NCBI RefSeq assembly: GCF_030159855.1
Contig: NZ_BSNG01000004.1
Span: 253,945-317,944, forward strand
DNA: 64,000 nt
Direction of reading: 5' to 3'
DNA from: Devosia yakushimensis
GTDB lineage: Bacteria > Pseudomonadota > Alphaproteobacteria > Rhizobiales > Devosiaceae
Shown here: positions 32,481 through 40,221 of the stretch, piece after piece
Position numbering within the stretch: position 1 is the stretch's first letter
Layout of the letters: each line of letters begins with the position of its first letter
The notes under the pieces: generated by a model
The model's database searches: none
The model's input: only the letters and a program-made list of their open reading frames with translations
Told to the model about the DNA's origin: nothing
Translations under genes and position numbers: made by a program

Positions 32481-32860
32481 CGCCTCCCGCGGACTTGATC
32501 CGCGGGTCTTTCTTCGCCCATGCTGATGTATGGCTTGGGTCTATATTCTCACGAACAGGAAATTCGGGACGCTCTATATTGGCGCCACGACAAATCTTGT
32601 GCAGCGCATCTGGCAGCACAGAAACGAGGTCGTTCCGAGCTTTACCAAGCGGTACCACCTGCATCGGCTGGTTTATTTTGAGGAGCACCAGACCATTTAT
32701 CGCGCCATGCAGCGCGAACGCACCATGAAGCATTGGAAGGCGGAGTGGAAGGTGGCCCTGATCGAAGAGGCCAATCCCGAATGGGATGATCTCTATTGGG
32801 GAATAGCTGCCGGTTAAGCGGCGCCCGATAGAGACCCGCGGATCAAGTCCGCGGGAGGCG
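32481..32860. mobile_element. 380-bp GIY-YIG element bounded by perfect 29-bp inverted repeats
   Basis: The left end 32481-32509 and right end 32832-32860 are exact reverse complements over 29 bases. Each contains its own hairpin, CCCGCGGACTTGATCCGCGGG. The ends are a compensated variant of the family-1 repeat arms: CCCTCGG...CCGAGGG becomes CCCGCGG...CCGCGGG. The only gene inside is the GIY-YIG nuclease. No target-site duplication is obvious (flanks CCCACAAT and GCGGTGAG differ). Interpretation as a mobile or formerly mobile unit is inference. Confidence 0.6.
32530..32817 (+). CDS. Small GIY-YIG nuclease-family protein
   Basis: A 95-residue stand-alone GIY-YIG domain like UPF0213/YhbQ but of the type common in alphaproteobacterial genomes. 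It has VYI (4-6), LYIGATTNL with YIG at 16-18, the conserved HR pair (30-31), KRY (40-42), the presumed catalytic Glu E63 in MQRERTMKHWK, and the C-terminal NPEWDDLYW. It is therefore probably an active single-strand or structure-specific endonuclease, but no substrate is known. The gene lies 20 and 14 bases inside the two 29-bp inverted repeats. It is unrelated to fabB or moeB on either side. Confidence 0.9.
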   Translation: MAWVYILTNRKFGTLYIGATTNLVQRIWQHRNEVVPSFTKRYHLHRLVYFEEHQTIYRAMQRERTMKHWKAEWKVALIEEANPEWDDLYWGIAAG

Positions 32861-32888
32861 GCGGTGAGGAGGGGACCTTGTGGCCCCC

Positions 32889-33602
32889 TCAATACGAAAA
32901 CTCGGCAAACCGCGCATCCTTGCCGTCATAGGTCAGCACCCGGCCGACCAGGGGGGTGCCGATGCCGGTGATGAGCTTGATGGCTTCCATGGCCATCAGC
33001 GTGCCGATTACCCCGGTGAGTGGGCCCAATATGCCGGTGGCCTCGCAGCTTGGCAGGTCGGCGTCGTCGGCGTCTTCGGGGTAAAGCGCGGCAAAGCCCG
33101 GGCCGCCCGGCGCGAATACCGTGACCTGGCCGTCAAACATCGAGACCGCGCCTGAGACCAAGGGCTTGCCCAGCCGCTCTGCGGCGCCGGCCACGATGCG
33201 GCGGGTGGCAAGATTGTCCGTGCCGTCCAGCACCAGATCATAGGCGCCCACCAGGCGCTCCACATTGCTCGCGTCGAGCCGCTCGGCATGGGGCACCACG
33301 CCCACATGCGGGTTGAGCGCCCCGGCAAATCCGGCAGCGCTGGCGACCTTGCCCACGCCGATCCCGGCTGTGGTGTGGATCACCTGCCGCTGCAGGTTGG
33401 ACAGCGAAACCGTATCGTGATCGACAATGCCCAGCGCGCCGACACCCGCGCCCGCGAGATAGGCGATGACGGGGCTGCCCAGGCCCCCCGCGCCCACCAC
33501 CAGCACGCGGGCGCGTTGCAAGGCCTGCTGGCCGGCGCCGCCCATGCCCTTGAGCACCAGGTGCCGGGCATAGCGGCGGCTTTCTTCGAGCGAGAAACTC
33601 AT
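32889..33602 (-). CDS. MoeB/ThiF-family adenylyltransferase lacking zinc cysteines
   Basis: E1-like enzyme that would adenylate the C-terminal glycine of a MoaD/ThiS-type sulfur carrier. 237 residues: ATP loop VLVVGAGGLGSPVIAYLAGAGVGALGIVDHDTVSLSNLQRQ, DGTDN for the Mg site, and the putative thioester Cys in LPSCEATGILGPLTG. The paired CxxC zinc ligands found in E. coli MoeB are missing: the first is replaced by GFAALYPE and there is no C-terminal pair (FAEFSY ends the protein). It could serve molybdopterin, thiamine or another carrier. The stop side overlaps nothing; the ATG overlaps the DUF2259 gene end by 4 bases. Confidence 0.8.
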   Translation of the reverse strand: MSFSLEESRRYARHLVLKGMGGAGQQALQRARVLVVGAGGLGSPVIAYLAGAGVGALGIVDHDTVSLSNLQRQVIHTTAGIGVGKVASAAGFAGALNPHVGVVPHAERLDASNVERLVGAYDLVLDGTDNLATRRIVAGAAERLGKPLVSGAVSMFDGQVTVFAPGGPGFAALYPEDADDADLPSCEATGILGPLTGVIGTLMAMEAIKLITGIGTPLVGRVLTYDGKDARFAEFSY

Positions 33603-34318
33603 TTTTCGCCCAGCGGCACGGCGATGAAGCGCCGGTCGGGTCCCTCAAAACCCCCCGGATAGACCGCGATAATGGCGACGGCCTCCTCGATCGCCTGCGC
33701 CCAGAGGGGCTGCACCACGCCATAGAGCCGGTATTCCTGGGCGCAGCCGCGCGATTCGGGAATGGCGGTCTCGTCATGGAGCACGCGCTCGTCCAGTGAC
33801 AGCATGAAACCCAGGGGCGGCATGCCGAACCAGTCGGCGCAGGGCAGGGGCGAGGTGGCGACGTGGCTGGCCAGGGTCAACATATGATCGCCCCGCGGCT
33901 CGTCGCGCCCGAAGCCGGGCAGGCCGAACCGGAACTGGCCCGGATTGGTGCCCAGCGCGCCATCGCCATTGAGCGCCAGCACCTCCACCGGCATCTCGAT
34001 CTCAAGCCGGTCGAGCACGGGCTGGGCCTGTTTGCGCGCCCGCGCCCTGACCTCATTGAGGCCGATATTTTCATTGTCCACCCGGATGCGGACCGGCGTG
34101 CCCCGGACCCATTTATCGGCCGCCATGTCGATCACATAGAGATCGGCATAGGCAAAGCCCGACCCATCCTGAATGCCGAATTCCTCGAAGGCGAAATAGG
34201 CGCCGTTCCCGGAAAAGCCGATGAAATTGACGCCGGCCCGGTCCCCGGCCCAGGCGGGTTGGGCCAGGACCATGAGGGCCAGCAGGCCAATGGCGATTTT
34301 GACGGTTTTCGACAGCAT
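33599..34318 (-). CDS. DUF2259 secreted protein (paralog 1)
   Basis: A 239-residue exported protein with a signal peptide cleaved after AWA (about residue 24). The mature N-terminus GDRAGVNFIGFSGNGAYFAFEEFGIQDGSGFAYADLYVIDM is the DUF2259 signature. It ends GGFEGPDRRFIAVPLGEK. Two mature cysteines near CADWF and GCAQEYR may form a disulfide. It is about half identical by eye to the next gene, so they arose by tandem duplication. Role unknown, probably periplasmic. Confidence 0.82.
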   Translation of the reverse strand: MLSKTVKIAIGLLALMVLAQPAWAGDRAGVNFIGFSGNGAYFAFEEFGIQDGSGFAYADLYVIDMAADKWVRGTPVRIRVDNENIGLNEVRARARKQAQPVLDRLEIEMPVEVLALNGDGALGTNPGQFRFGLPGFGRDEPRGDHMLTLASHVATSPLPCADWFGMPPLGFMLSLDERVLHDETAIPESRGCAQEYRLYGVVQPLWAQAIEEAVAIIAVYPGGFEGPDRRFIAVPLGEK

Positions 34319-34350
34319 GCAATTGCTCCAATCGGGGCGGCAAGACGATC

Positions 34351-35112
34351 CTACTGGCCCAGGGGCACCACGACAAAGCGCCGGTCCGGTCCTTCAAAGC
34401 CCATGGAATAGACCGAGACAATGGCGATCATGACCTCGGTCAGCTCCGGTGCAAAGGCCGCCAGATCATCGAACGGGGTCACCACGGCATAGAGCCTATA
34501 GGCCTGCGGGCAGCCCCGGCTTTCGGCAATGGCACTGTCGCGATAGACCTCGCGCGCTTTGCCATCCACGCTGAGGTTGAGGGCAAAGCCCCAGACATGA
34601 CGCTCGCCCCAGGCGGCGCATTCGGGCGGCTCGATGCCCTGGCTGACATCGGACAGCGATAATTTGTAGACCTGGTCAGGCGCGCTCATGCCATAGCCGG
34701 GTCGGCCAAAGCGCAGGGTTTGGTCGTCAGTGTCCAAGGCGCCATCGCCCTTGAGCGCCAGGATATCGGCGGGGTGGCCGATCTCCAGCCGGTCCAGCAG
34801 CGGCCGGGCCTGTTCCAGCGCTGCGGCCCGGACGGCAGCAATCGTCACGCGCTCGTCCTCGACGCGGATTTCGACCGGCATGCCCTCGGCTTCCGTCCCG
34901 CTCGCCAGCTCGATCACATGCAGATTGGCATAGGCAAAGCCCGAGCCCTCCTGGATGCCGAACTCAGCGAAGGCGAAATAGGCGCCATCTTCGGAAAAGC
35001 CGACGAAGTCGATCCCTGCCCGGTCCCCGGCCTGGGCCGCCGGCATCAGGGCCATGAGGACAATAAGACCGGCGGCCAATCGGGCCATGAACGCTTTTGC
35101 CATCATTCCCAT
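34351..35112 (-). CDS. DUF2259 secreted protein (paralog 2)
   Basis: Second tandem copy, about 253 residues. The signal peptide (KAFMARLAAGLIVLMALMPAAQA) is followed by GDRAGIDFVGFSEDGAYFAFAEFGIQEGSGFAYANLHVIEL, nearly the same as in paralog 1. It shares the GCPQAYRLYAVVTPF and MGFEGPDRRFVVVPLG segments. In-frame ATGs at 35112, 35106 and 35103 compete; GGAGG fits 35106 best. The gap to paralog 1 is 32 bases and to dut 28 bases. Confidence 0.82.
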   Translation of the reverse strand: MGMMAKAFMARLAAGLIVLMALMPAAQAGDRAGIDFVGFSEDGAYFAFAEFGIQEGSGFAYANLHVIELASGTEAEGMPVEIRVEDERVTIAAVRAAALEQARPLLDRLEIGHPADILALKGDGALDTDDQTLRFGRPGYGMSAPDQVYKLSLSDVSQGIEPPECAAWGERHVWGFALNLSVDGKAREVYRDSAIAESRGCPQAYRLYAVVTPFDDLAAFAPELTEVMIAIVSVYSMGFEGPDRRFVVVPLGQ

Positions 35113-35140
35113 GCTCCTCCGGCCTCCCTTGTCTGGACCG

Positions 35141-35620
35141 CTAGAGACCCGTACCCGTCGAGCCGAACCCGCCGCCACCGCGCTCGGTGCTGCGGCTGAA
35201 TTGCTCGACCAGGGCGAAGCTTGGGCGCAGCACCGGCACGAAGATCATCTGGGCGATTCGCTCGCCCGGCACGATTTCGATGGGGTCGTGCCCCGGCGGA
35301 TTGCGGTTCCAGACGCTGATCATGATCTCGGCCGTGTAATCGGCATCGATCAGACCCACGCTATTGCCCAGCACCAATCCGCGTCTATGGCCCGCGCCCG
35401 AACGGGGAATGATCATGGCGGCCATGCCCGGATCGCCCATCAGCATGGCAAAGCCCGAGGGCACCAGCACGGGCGCTTCCTGCGCGGCCACCAGAATGGG
35501 TCTGTCGAGGCAGGCATGCAGGTCGACGGCGCCGGCCATTTCGGTCTGGTAGCGCGGCAGGCCCCATTGCTGCAGCCGGGGATCGAGTATCTTGATTTCG
35601 ACGCTGCCGCGCTCCGCCAT
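35141..35620 (-). CDS. dut: Deoxyuridine 5'-triphosphate nucleotidohydrolase (dUTPase)
   Basis: Trimeric dUTPase that keeps uracil out of DNA and supplies dUMP. 159 residues from the ATG at 35618-35620. All five motifs are present: AGAVDLHA (I), PRSGAG (II), GNSVGLIDADYTAEIMI (III), GERIAQMIFVPV (IV) and the flexible C-terminal RGGGGFGSTG (V). In motif I, GAVDL replaces the common GMDL. A longer frame to 35719 runs back towards the repeat zone and is rejected. Confidence 0.95.
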   Translation of the reverse strand: MAERGSVEIKILDPRLQQWGLPRYQTEMAGAVDLHACLDRPILVAAQEAPVLVPSGFAMLMGDPGMAAMIIPRSGAGHRRGLVLGNSVGLIDADYTAEIMISVWNRNPPGHDPIEIVPGERIAQMIFVPVLRPSFALVEQFSRSTERGGGGFGSTGTGL

Positions 35621-35731
35621 GGCCTGTTCCTGTTCTCGGGTTCCTAAGCTCTTGTCGCAATATGCAGGCAGGGGCAAGGGGCCATTTCGGCGAGTGAGGT
35701 TGGTGGTCCCGGCCCCCACATAACCACCACG

Positions 35732-35814
35732 TCATTCCCGCGCAGACGGGAATCCACTCTTCCCGCAGGGTCCTCGAAAGCAGAATGGATTCCGGCCTGC
35801 GCCGGAATGACGTT
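35732..35814. repeat. Family-2 paired palindrome
   Basis: CGTCATTCCCGCGCAGACGG at the left and GGATTCCGGCCTGCGCCGGA...ATGACG at the right, with an inner AATCCACTCT/AGAATGGATT pairing; about 83 bp. It lies in the dut-marR gap. Confidence 0.88.
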
Positions 35815-35855
35815 GTGGGTTGGATGGGCAACGGATGCCTCCCAACCACGATCGC

Positions 35856-35932
35856 CTTCCTCGGGCTCGACCCGAGGATCACTCGCCGCTTGTGCCGAAT
35901 TACAAGTGGCCCTCGGGTCAAGCCCGAGGGAA
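35856..35932. repeat. Family-1 paired palindromic repeat
   Basis: CTTCCTCGGGCTCGACCCGA and CCTCGGGTCAAGCCCGAGGG arms around ACTCGCCGCTTGTGCC. With the family-2 copy it accounts for most of the 346-base gap between dut and marR. Confidence 0.9.
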
Positions 35933-35966
35933 GCGGCGGTGGGTGGGAGATGTTTGGCGGTCGCCC

Positions 35967-36455
35967 TCACCCCTCCTTGGGCCGCGCCAGCAATTTCTCG
36001 GTCATGCCGTCCTGCAAAGCGATGGTTTCCTCCAGCACTTCGGCAACCAGCAGCAATTCTGCGATGCCGCGCTTTTCGTAGATCTGCGCGCCGGCCTGGG
36101 CCAGCGGCTGATAGACCTGGGCGATGAGCGCTTCGGTGGCATCAGCCGCTTCCACCAGCACTTTGCGCCGGTCGAGCGGATCGGGGCGGCGGCGGACAAA
36201 ATTCCGCGCTTCCAGCCGATCGACCAGAGCCGTCACCGCCGCGGGGGTGAGCCGGGTGGCCCGGGCAATGGCGCTGGCCGTTTGCGGCCCGCTGGTGAGA
36301 AAGCTCAGGCATAGCCTTTCGGCGGGACCGAGCTGGAAAATCTCGCCCACCGTCTCGTCATAGCGCTGCGTCGCCTCCTGCCAGCGCACGATCAGCACGC
36401 CAAGCTTGCCGATCAGCTCGGCCTTGTCCGGACTTGACTTATTTAGTTCGATCAT
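35967..36455 (-). CDS. MarR-family transcriptional regulator
   Basis: A 162-residue winged-helix MarR protein. SFLTSGPQTASAIARATRLTPAAVTALVDRLEARNFVRRRPDPLDRRKVLVEA holds the HTH, the recognition helix and the wing with the typical D-x-R salt bridge. Flanking helices form the dimer. It is divergent from an FAD monooxygenase, with an AT-rich direct/inverted repeat between them, and so probably represses that gene until a phenolic or quinone ligand binds. Confidence 0.9.
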   Translation of the reverse strand: MIELNKSSPDKAELIGKLGVLIVRWQEATQRYDETVGEIFQLGPAERLCLSFLTSGPQTASAIARATRLTPAAVTALVDRLEARNFVRRRPDPLDRRKVLVEAADATEALIAQVYQPLAQAGAQIYEKRGIAELLLVAEVLEETIALQDGMTEKLLARPKEG

Positions 36456-36480
36456 CTAATTATCATATCATCTAATAATT
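36451..36480. promoter_or_regulatory. Probable MarR operator with 10-bp direct repeats
   Basis: ATCATCTAAT occurs at 36451-36460 and 36467-36476 (16-base period), and AATTAT/ATAATT form an inverted repeat at 36458-36480. The AT-rich block covers the marR start and lies between the divergent genes. Confidence 0.6.
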
Positions 36481-36522
36481 CGATTGTCGCATTATGTGGC
36501 GGCAGGGACGCAAGAGACAAGC

Positions 36523-37719
36523 ATGAAAACACCGATTGCCATTGTCGGCGCAGGTTTTGCCGGATTGGCGCTGGCCATCGCGCTCGCCCGCAAGGGCTAT
36601 TCCCCGCTCGTCATCGAGAAGCGGAGCGAACAGCAGCTTGCCGATGAGGGGATTTTCGTGACCCTGGCGCCCAACGGCATGAATGCCCTGCGCGGGCTGG
36701 GCCTCGCCGACAAGGCCCGAGCGGCCGGTGTCGAAACCCGCGGCATCGCCTTTTACAACGAACATGGCCGCGCCCTGGGTGCGCTCGATTATAACAGGCA
36801 TGCCAAACGTTTCGCCGCTCCCTCGGTGACCATCCGCCGTGGCGCGCTGGGCACCGTCCTGCTCGAGGCGGCGCGGGCCGAAGCCGTGGCCATTCGCTTT
36901 GGCGCCGCCGTCGAGGCCGTCGAGGAGACCGGCTCCGAGGTCATCGTGACCACGGCCAATGGCACGAAGGACAGCTTTGACATGCTCATCGCCGCCGATG
37001 GGCTGCGCTCCGCCGTGCGCCGGCTGGTCATGCCCGGCCTGCCCGCGCCCATCTATAATGGCCTGCAGGGCAGCGGTGGCATTGTCGATGTGCCCGAGTT
37101 GCCCCCGACGGATGGGCGCATGCGCATGACCTTCGGAGAGAAGGCGTTTTTCGGCTATATCAAGGAGGCGGGCGGGCCGGTCTATTGGTTCGATACCTTC
37201 CCTTCCGCCGATGAAAGCCGGGTCGAGACCGCCAATGGCGAGGATGTCCTGCGCCTGCTGGCCGATCTGCACCGGACCGATCCCGAGGTCAATCGGCGCA
37301 TCATCGCGGCCACCGACCCCGCCACCATCCGCATCTATCCCGATTACGATATCCCCAGCCTCCCCCGCTGGTCGACCGACAGGGTCGTGCTGATCGGGGA
37401 CGCCGCCCATGCCGTCACGCCCCATTCCGGCCAGGGCGCCTCCATGGCGCTGGAAGATGCGCTGGTGCTGGCCGCCGCCATCGAGGCCGAGGCAAGGCCC
37501 GCCAATGCCTTCGCCCGCTTTGAATCGCTGCGCCGCGCGCGGGTCGAGGCGGCGGTGCGCTTGGGCCGGCAGGGCGGCGCGCCCAAAAAGGCCCAGGGCT
37601 GGCTCGCCCTGCGCCTGCGCGACCTGCTGCTGCCGCTTTTCGTGCCGCTGGGGCAAAAAGCCCAGGAGCAATTGTTTGCCTATCGGGCCGACCTCAACCC
37701 GCTATCCCCGCCCGTCTGA
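36523..37719 (+). CDS. FAD-dependent aromatic monooxygenase
   Basis: A 398-residue group A flavoprotein hydroxylase. The FAD-binding N-terminus is IAIVGAGFAGLALAIALARKGY, DMLIAADGLRSAVRRLV is the DG motif and VVLIGDAAHAVTPHSGQGASMALEDALVLAAAI the GD motif. It resembles salicylate or 6-hydroxynicotinate 3-monooxygenases and TetX-like enzymes; the substrate cannot be assigned. The ATG at 36523 precedes the first strand; an earlier in-frame ATG (36484) falls in the operator region. Control by the divergent MarR is likely. Confidence 0.87.
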   Translation: MKTPIAIVGAGFAGLALAIALARKGYSPLVIEKRSEQQLADEGIFVTLAPNGMNALRGLGLADKARAAGVETRGIAFYNEHGRALGALDYNRHAKRFAAPSVTIRRGALGTVLLEAARAEAVAIRFGAAVEAVEETGSEVIVTTANGTKDSFDMLIAADGLRSAVRRLVMPGLPAPIYNGLQGSGGIVDVPELPPTDGRMRMTFGEKAFFGYIKEAGGPVYWFDTFPSADESRVETANGEDVLRLLADLHRTDPEVNRRIIAATDPATIRIYPDYDIPSLPRWSTDRVVLIGDAAHAVTPHSGQGASMALEDALVLAAAIEAEARPANAFARFESLRRARVEAAVRLGRQGGAPKKAQGWLALRLRDLLLPLFVPLGQKAQEQLFAYRADLNPLSPPV

Positions 37720-37823
37720 CAGGCTCGGTTCCCCGAAATGGGGGAGGGTGAGGGAGCTTCCCGGCGGCGAGGGAGGCTCCCTCATTCAGTTTCCCCGCAA
37801 TCGCGTTTTCCGCCCCACCCACC

Positions 37824-37910
37824 GCGTCATTCCCGCGCAGGCGGGAATCCACTCTTCCCGCTGCCCCCTTGGCAAAGACAGAATGGATTCCCGCCTGCGC
37901 GGGAATGACG
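37824..37910. repeat. Family-2 paired palindrome
   Basis: CGTCATTCCCGCGCAGGCGG...AATCCACTCT and AGAATGGATT...CCCGCCTGCGCGGGAATGAC arms. The 87-bp copy sits in the 236-base gap after the monooxygenase. A degenerate G-rich stretch (37736-37775) before it is possibly a family-3 remnant. Confidence 0.88.
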
Positions 37911-37955
37911 TCGTGGTTGGGGAAAGCGTTGCGGGCGTTTGGCGAGAACCAGCCC

Positions 37956-38555
37956 CTAAGGCGCCCGCACCACGGCGTAATATTCCACCGGAAATTGCCG
38001 CTTGCTGTCGAGCAGGTCGGAAAAGGGAATGACGATCTCCGCCGCGCCGTCGGGGGTCAATTCCATATTGGTCTCGGCAATGGCCAGCCCCGAAAAGCGC
38101 AGGGTGATGGCGCGTTTGGCGAGAATGCTGTCCAGCATCTGGCGGGTCTCCTCGTCCACGTCCTCGCCCATATCCAGTTCCGCCCGGATCGGCGCGGTCG
38201 GCACCGAAATGCGCACGAGGCCGGGGCCCGCGCTGCGGAAATGCACCGGCGTCTCATATTCGCCCAGGTCGAGCCCGGCAAAGCGTCCTTCCTGGGTGAT
38301 CGTGCAGATGGCGCCGCCATCGTCCGTTTCGGTAAATTCGCCCTTGGAGCAGAATTGGTTATCCTTCGGCGGCGCATTCATCTTGAGCATGGCGTAGAAA
38401 TCGCCGCTCATGGTCTGGGTCAGGCTCGCCCGCGCGGTTTCCGGGCTGGTGAGGGCGACATCGAGCTCGATATCGACGCAGCCGGTCAGCATCAGGGCCA
38501 ACCCCGTGAGGGCAGCGAGCTTGCAAAGCATGTTCAGGGCCATGGTCGTCCTCAT
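37956..38555 (-). CDS. Hypothetical lipoprotein
   Basis: A 199-residue protein with an N-terminal lipoprotein signal: hydrophobic stretch then LTGC lipobox with C26 as the lipidation site. The mature part begins VDIELDVAL and is acidic, with two further cysteines (in NQFCSKG and GAICTIT) spaced for a disulfide. No domain is recognised; similar alphaproteobacterial proteins are annotated as hypothetical. Asp at +2 might suggest inner-membrane retention, but here Val follows the Cys, so export to the outer membrane by LolA is possible. A second start at 38543 is equally plausible. It lies 23 bases from ubiB. Confidence 0.72.
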   Translation of the reverse strand: MRTTMALNMLCKLAALTGLALMLTGCVDIELDVALTSPETARASLTQTMSGDFYAMLKMNAPPKDNQFCSKGEFTETDDGGAICTITQEGRFAGLDLGEYETPVHFRSAGPGLVRISVPTAPIRAELDMGEDVDEETRQMLDSILAKRAITLRFSGLAIAETNMELTPDGAAEIVIPFSDLLDSKRQFPVEYYAVVRAP

Positions 38556-38578
38556 GCAAATCGCCTGGGGCAGGCAAG

Positions 38579-40123
38579 TCAGGAGCCGAGAAGCAGCACG
38601 CGCACCGTCGCCACCGCGAAAAAGATCGTGCCCGCCGCCGCCGCCAGCACCAGTGCCCAGCGCATCAGCCGGTCGGGCGGGCGCTTATTGGCGTGGTAGT
38701 CGGCGAGCGCCAGCTCGGCCTGGCCCAGAATGACAGGCACCCGCTGCGCCGCCTCGGCAAAGATCGAAATCTGGTCCTTGATATCCTGCACCCGGCCCAG
38801 CGGACCCTCTTCCTTGCGCAGCCAATCGCCCACCACGGGCTCGGCCACGGTCCAGATATCGAGTGCCGGATCGAGCGCCCGCGCCACACCCTCCACCAGC
38901 ACCATGGATTTCTGCAGCAGCACCAGTTCGGGCCGTGTCTGCATGTTGAAGAGGTCGGTGATGACAAAGAGCTGGCCCAGCACCCGGGCCATGGAAATAT
39001 CCTGCGCCGTGCGGCCATGCAGCGGTTCGCCGATGGAGCGGATGGCCAGGGCGAAGTCGTCGACCGACTGGTCCTTGGGCACATAGCCGATATCGAAATG
39101 GCGCTCGGCCACGAGGCGATAATTGCGGGTGATGAAGCCATAAAGGATATCGGCGAGGAACCGGCGCTCCCGCCGGTTGATGCGCCCCATAATGCCGAAA
39201 TCCACCGCGATCACGTCGCCCGTACGCGGATCGGCAAAAAGGTTCCCCGGATGCATGTCGGCATGGAAAAAGCCGTCGCGAATGGCATGGCGCAGAAAGC
39301 TCTGCAGCACTTTTGCCGCCAGCGCCTTCCGATCCACCCCGGCTGCGTCGAGCGCTTCGTGATCGCGGATCGGAATGCCTTCCACCCAGCTGGTGGTCAG
39401 CACATTCTGCGCCACATGATCCCAGGAGACACTTGGGATGACGAAGCCGCTATCGTCCTTGATATTCTCGGCCATCTCGGAAATGGCCGCCGCTTCGAGC
39501 CGCAGGTCGAGTTCGAGCCGGGCCGACCGGTCCAGCGTTTCCACCACCTGGGTCGGTTTGAGCCTTTTGGTCGAGCGCACGAAACGCTCGGCCAAAGCCG
39601 CACCGGCATAATAACTCTCGATATCGGCCATGAAGCGCTGGCTCACGCCCGGCCGCAAGATCTTGACCGCGACGGTGCGCGGCAGGCCATTGGCCGGCTT
39701 GAGGCGGGCGCGATGCACCTGGGCGATGGAAGCCGCCGCAATGGGCGGGCTCAATTCGGTCAGCTCGGCCGCCTTACCATCCAGCGCCGCGCTCAGAATA
39801 CCGGGCACCAGCGCCGGATCGAACGGGTCCATCTTGTCCTGCAGGCCCGCCAGGTCATTGGCGATCTCGGGGCCCACCACATCGGGGCGGGTGGCCAGGG
39901 TCTGGCCGAATTTGACATAGGTCGGCCCCAGCCGGTTGAGCGCCTTGTTGAGACGTTCCACATGCCCCGTCTTGCGCACGCTGGGCCGCTCGATCAACCG
40001 CCCCAGCCAGATGCCGAGCTTGAGCGGACCCGGCAGGTCCTTGGCCGAAACAATCGACAGCGCTCCCTCGCGCGCCAGCACATAGCCGGCCCGGATCAGC
40101 CGGAAATAGGCGGAGATCAGCAT
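38579..40123 (-). CDS. ubiB: UbiB/ABC1 atypical kinase for ubiquinone biosynthesis
   Basis: Membrane-associated ADCK/UbiB ATPase needed for ubiquinone synthesis. 514 residues. The diagnostic KxGQ motif is in TYVKFGQTLATRPD, the Ala-rich nucleotide loop is PIAAASIAQVHRARL, and FHADMHPGNLFADPRTGDVIAVDFGIMGRI contains the catalytic and metal-binding HPGN and DFG residues. The C-terminal end has one or two hydrophobic helices (LMRWALVLAAAAGTIFFAVATVRVLLL). It is downstream of ubiE on the same strand. Confidence 0.93.
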   Translation of the reverse strand: MLISAYFRLIRAGYVLAREGALSIVSAKDLPGPLKLGIWLGRLIERPSVRKTGHVERLNKALNRLGPTYVKFGQTLATRPDVVGPEIANDLAGLQDKMDPFDPALVPGILSAALDGKAAELTELSPPIAAASIAQVHRARLKPANGLPRTVAVKILRPGVSQRFMADIESYYAGAALAERFVRSTKRLKPTQVVETLDRSARLELDLRLEAAAISEMAENIKDDSGFVIPSVSWDHVAQNVLTTSWVEGIPIRDHEALDAAGVDRKALAAKVLQSFLRHAIRDGFFHADMHPGNLFADPRTGDVIAVDFGIMGRINRRERRFLADILYGFITRNYRLVAERHFDIGYVPKDQSVDDFALAIRSIGEPLHGRTAQDISMARVLGQLFVITDLFNMQTRPELVLLQKSMVLVEGVARALDPALDIWTVAEPVVGDWLRKEEGPLGRVQDIKDQISIFAEAAQRVPVILGQAELALADYHANKRPPDRLMRWALVLAAAAGTIFFAVATVRVLLLGS

Positions 40124-40221
40124 GCTTCACCTCTCCCTTTGGGGGAGAGGGCCAGCACAATCACATTGTGGGGCTTAATGGCATGAGGGCGGGCGAAAAA
40201 ACTCATCAACGGCAGACCCAC

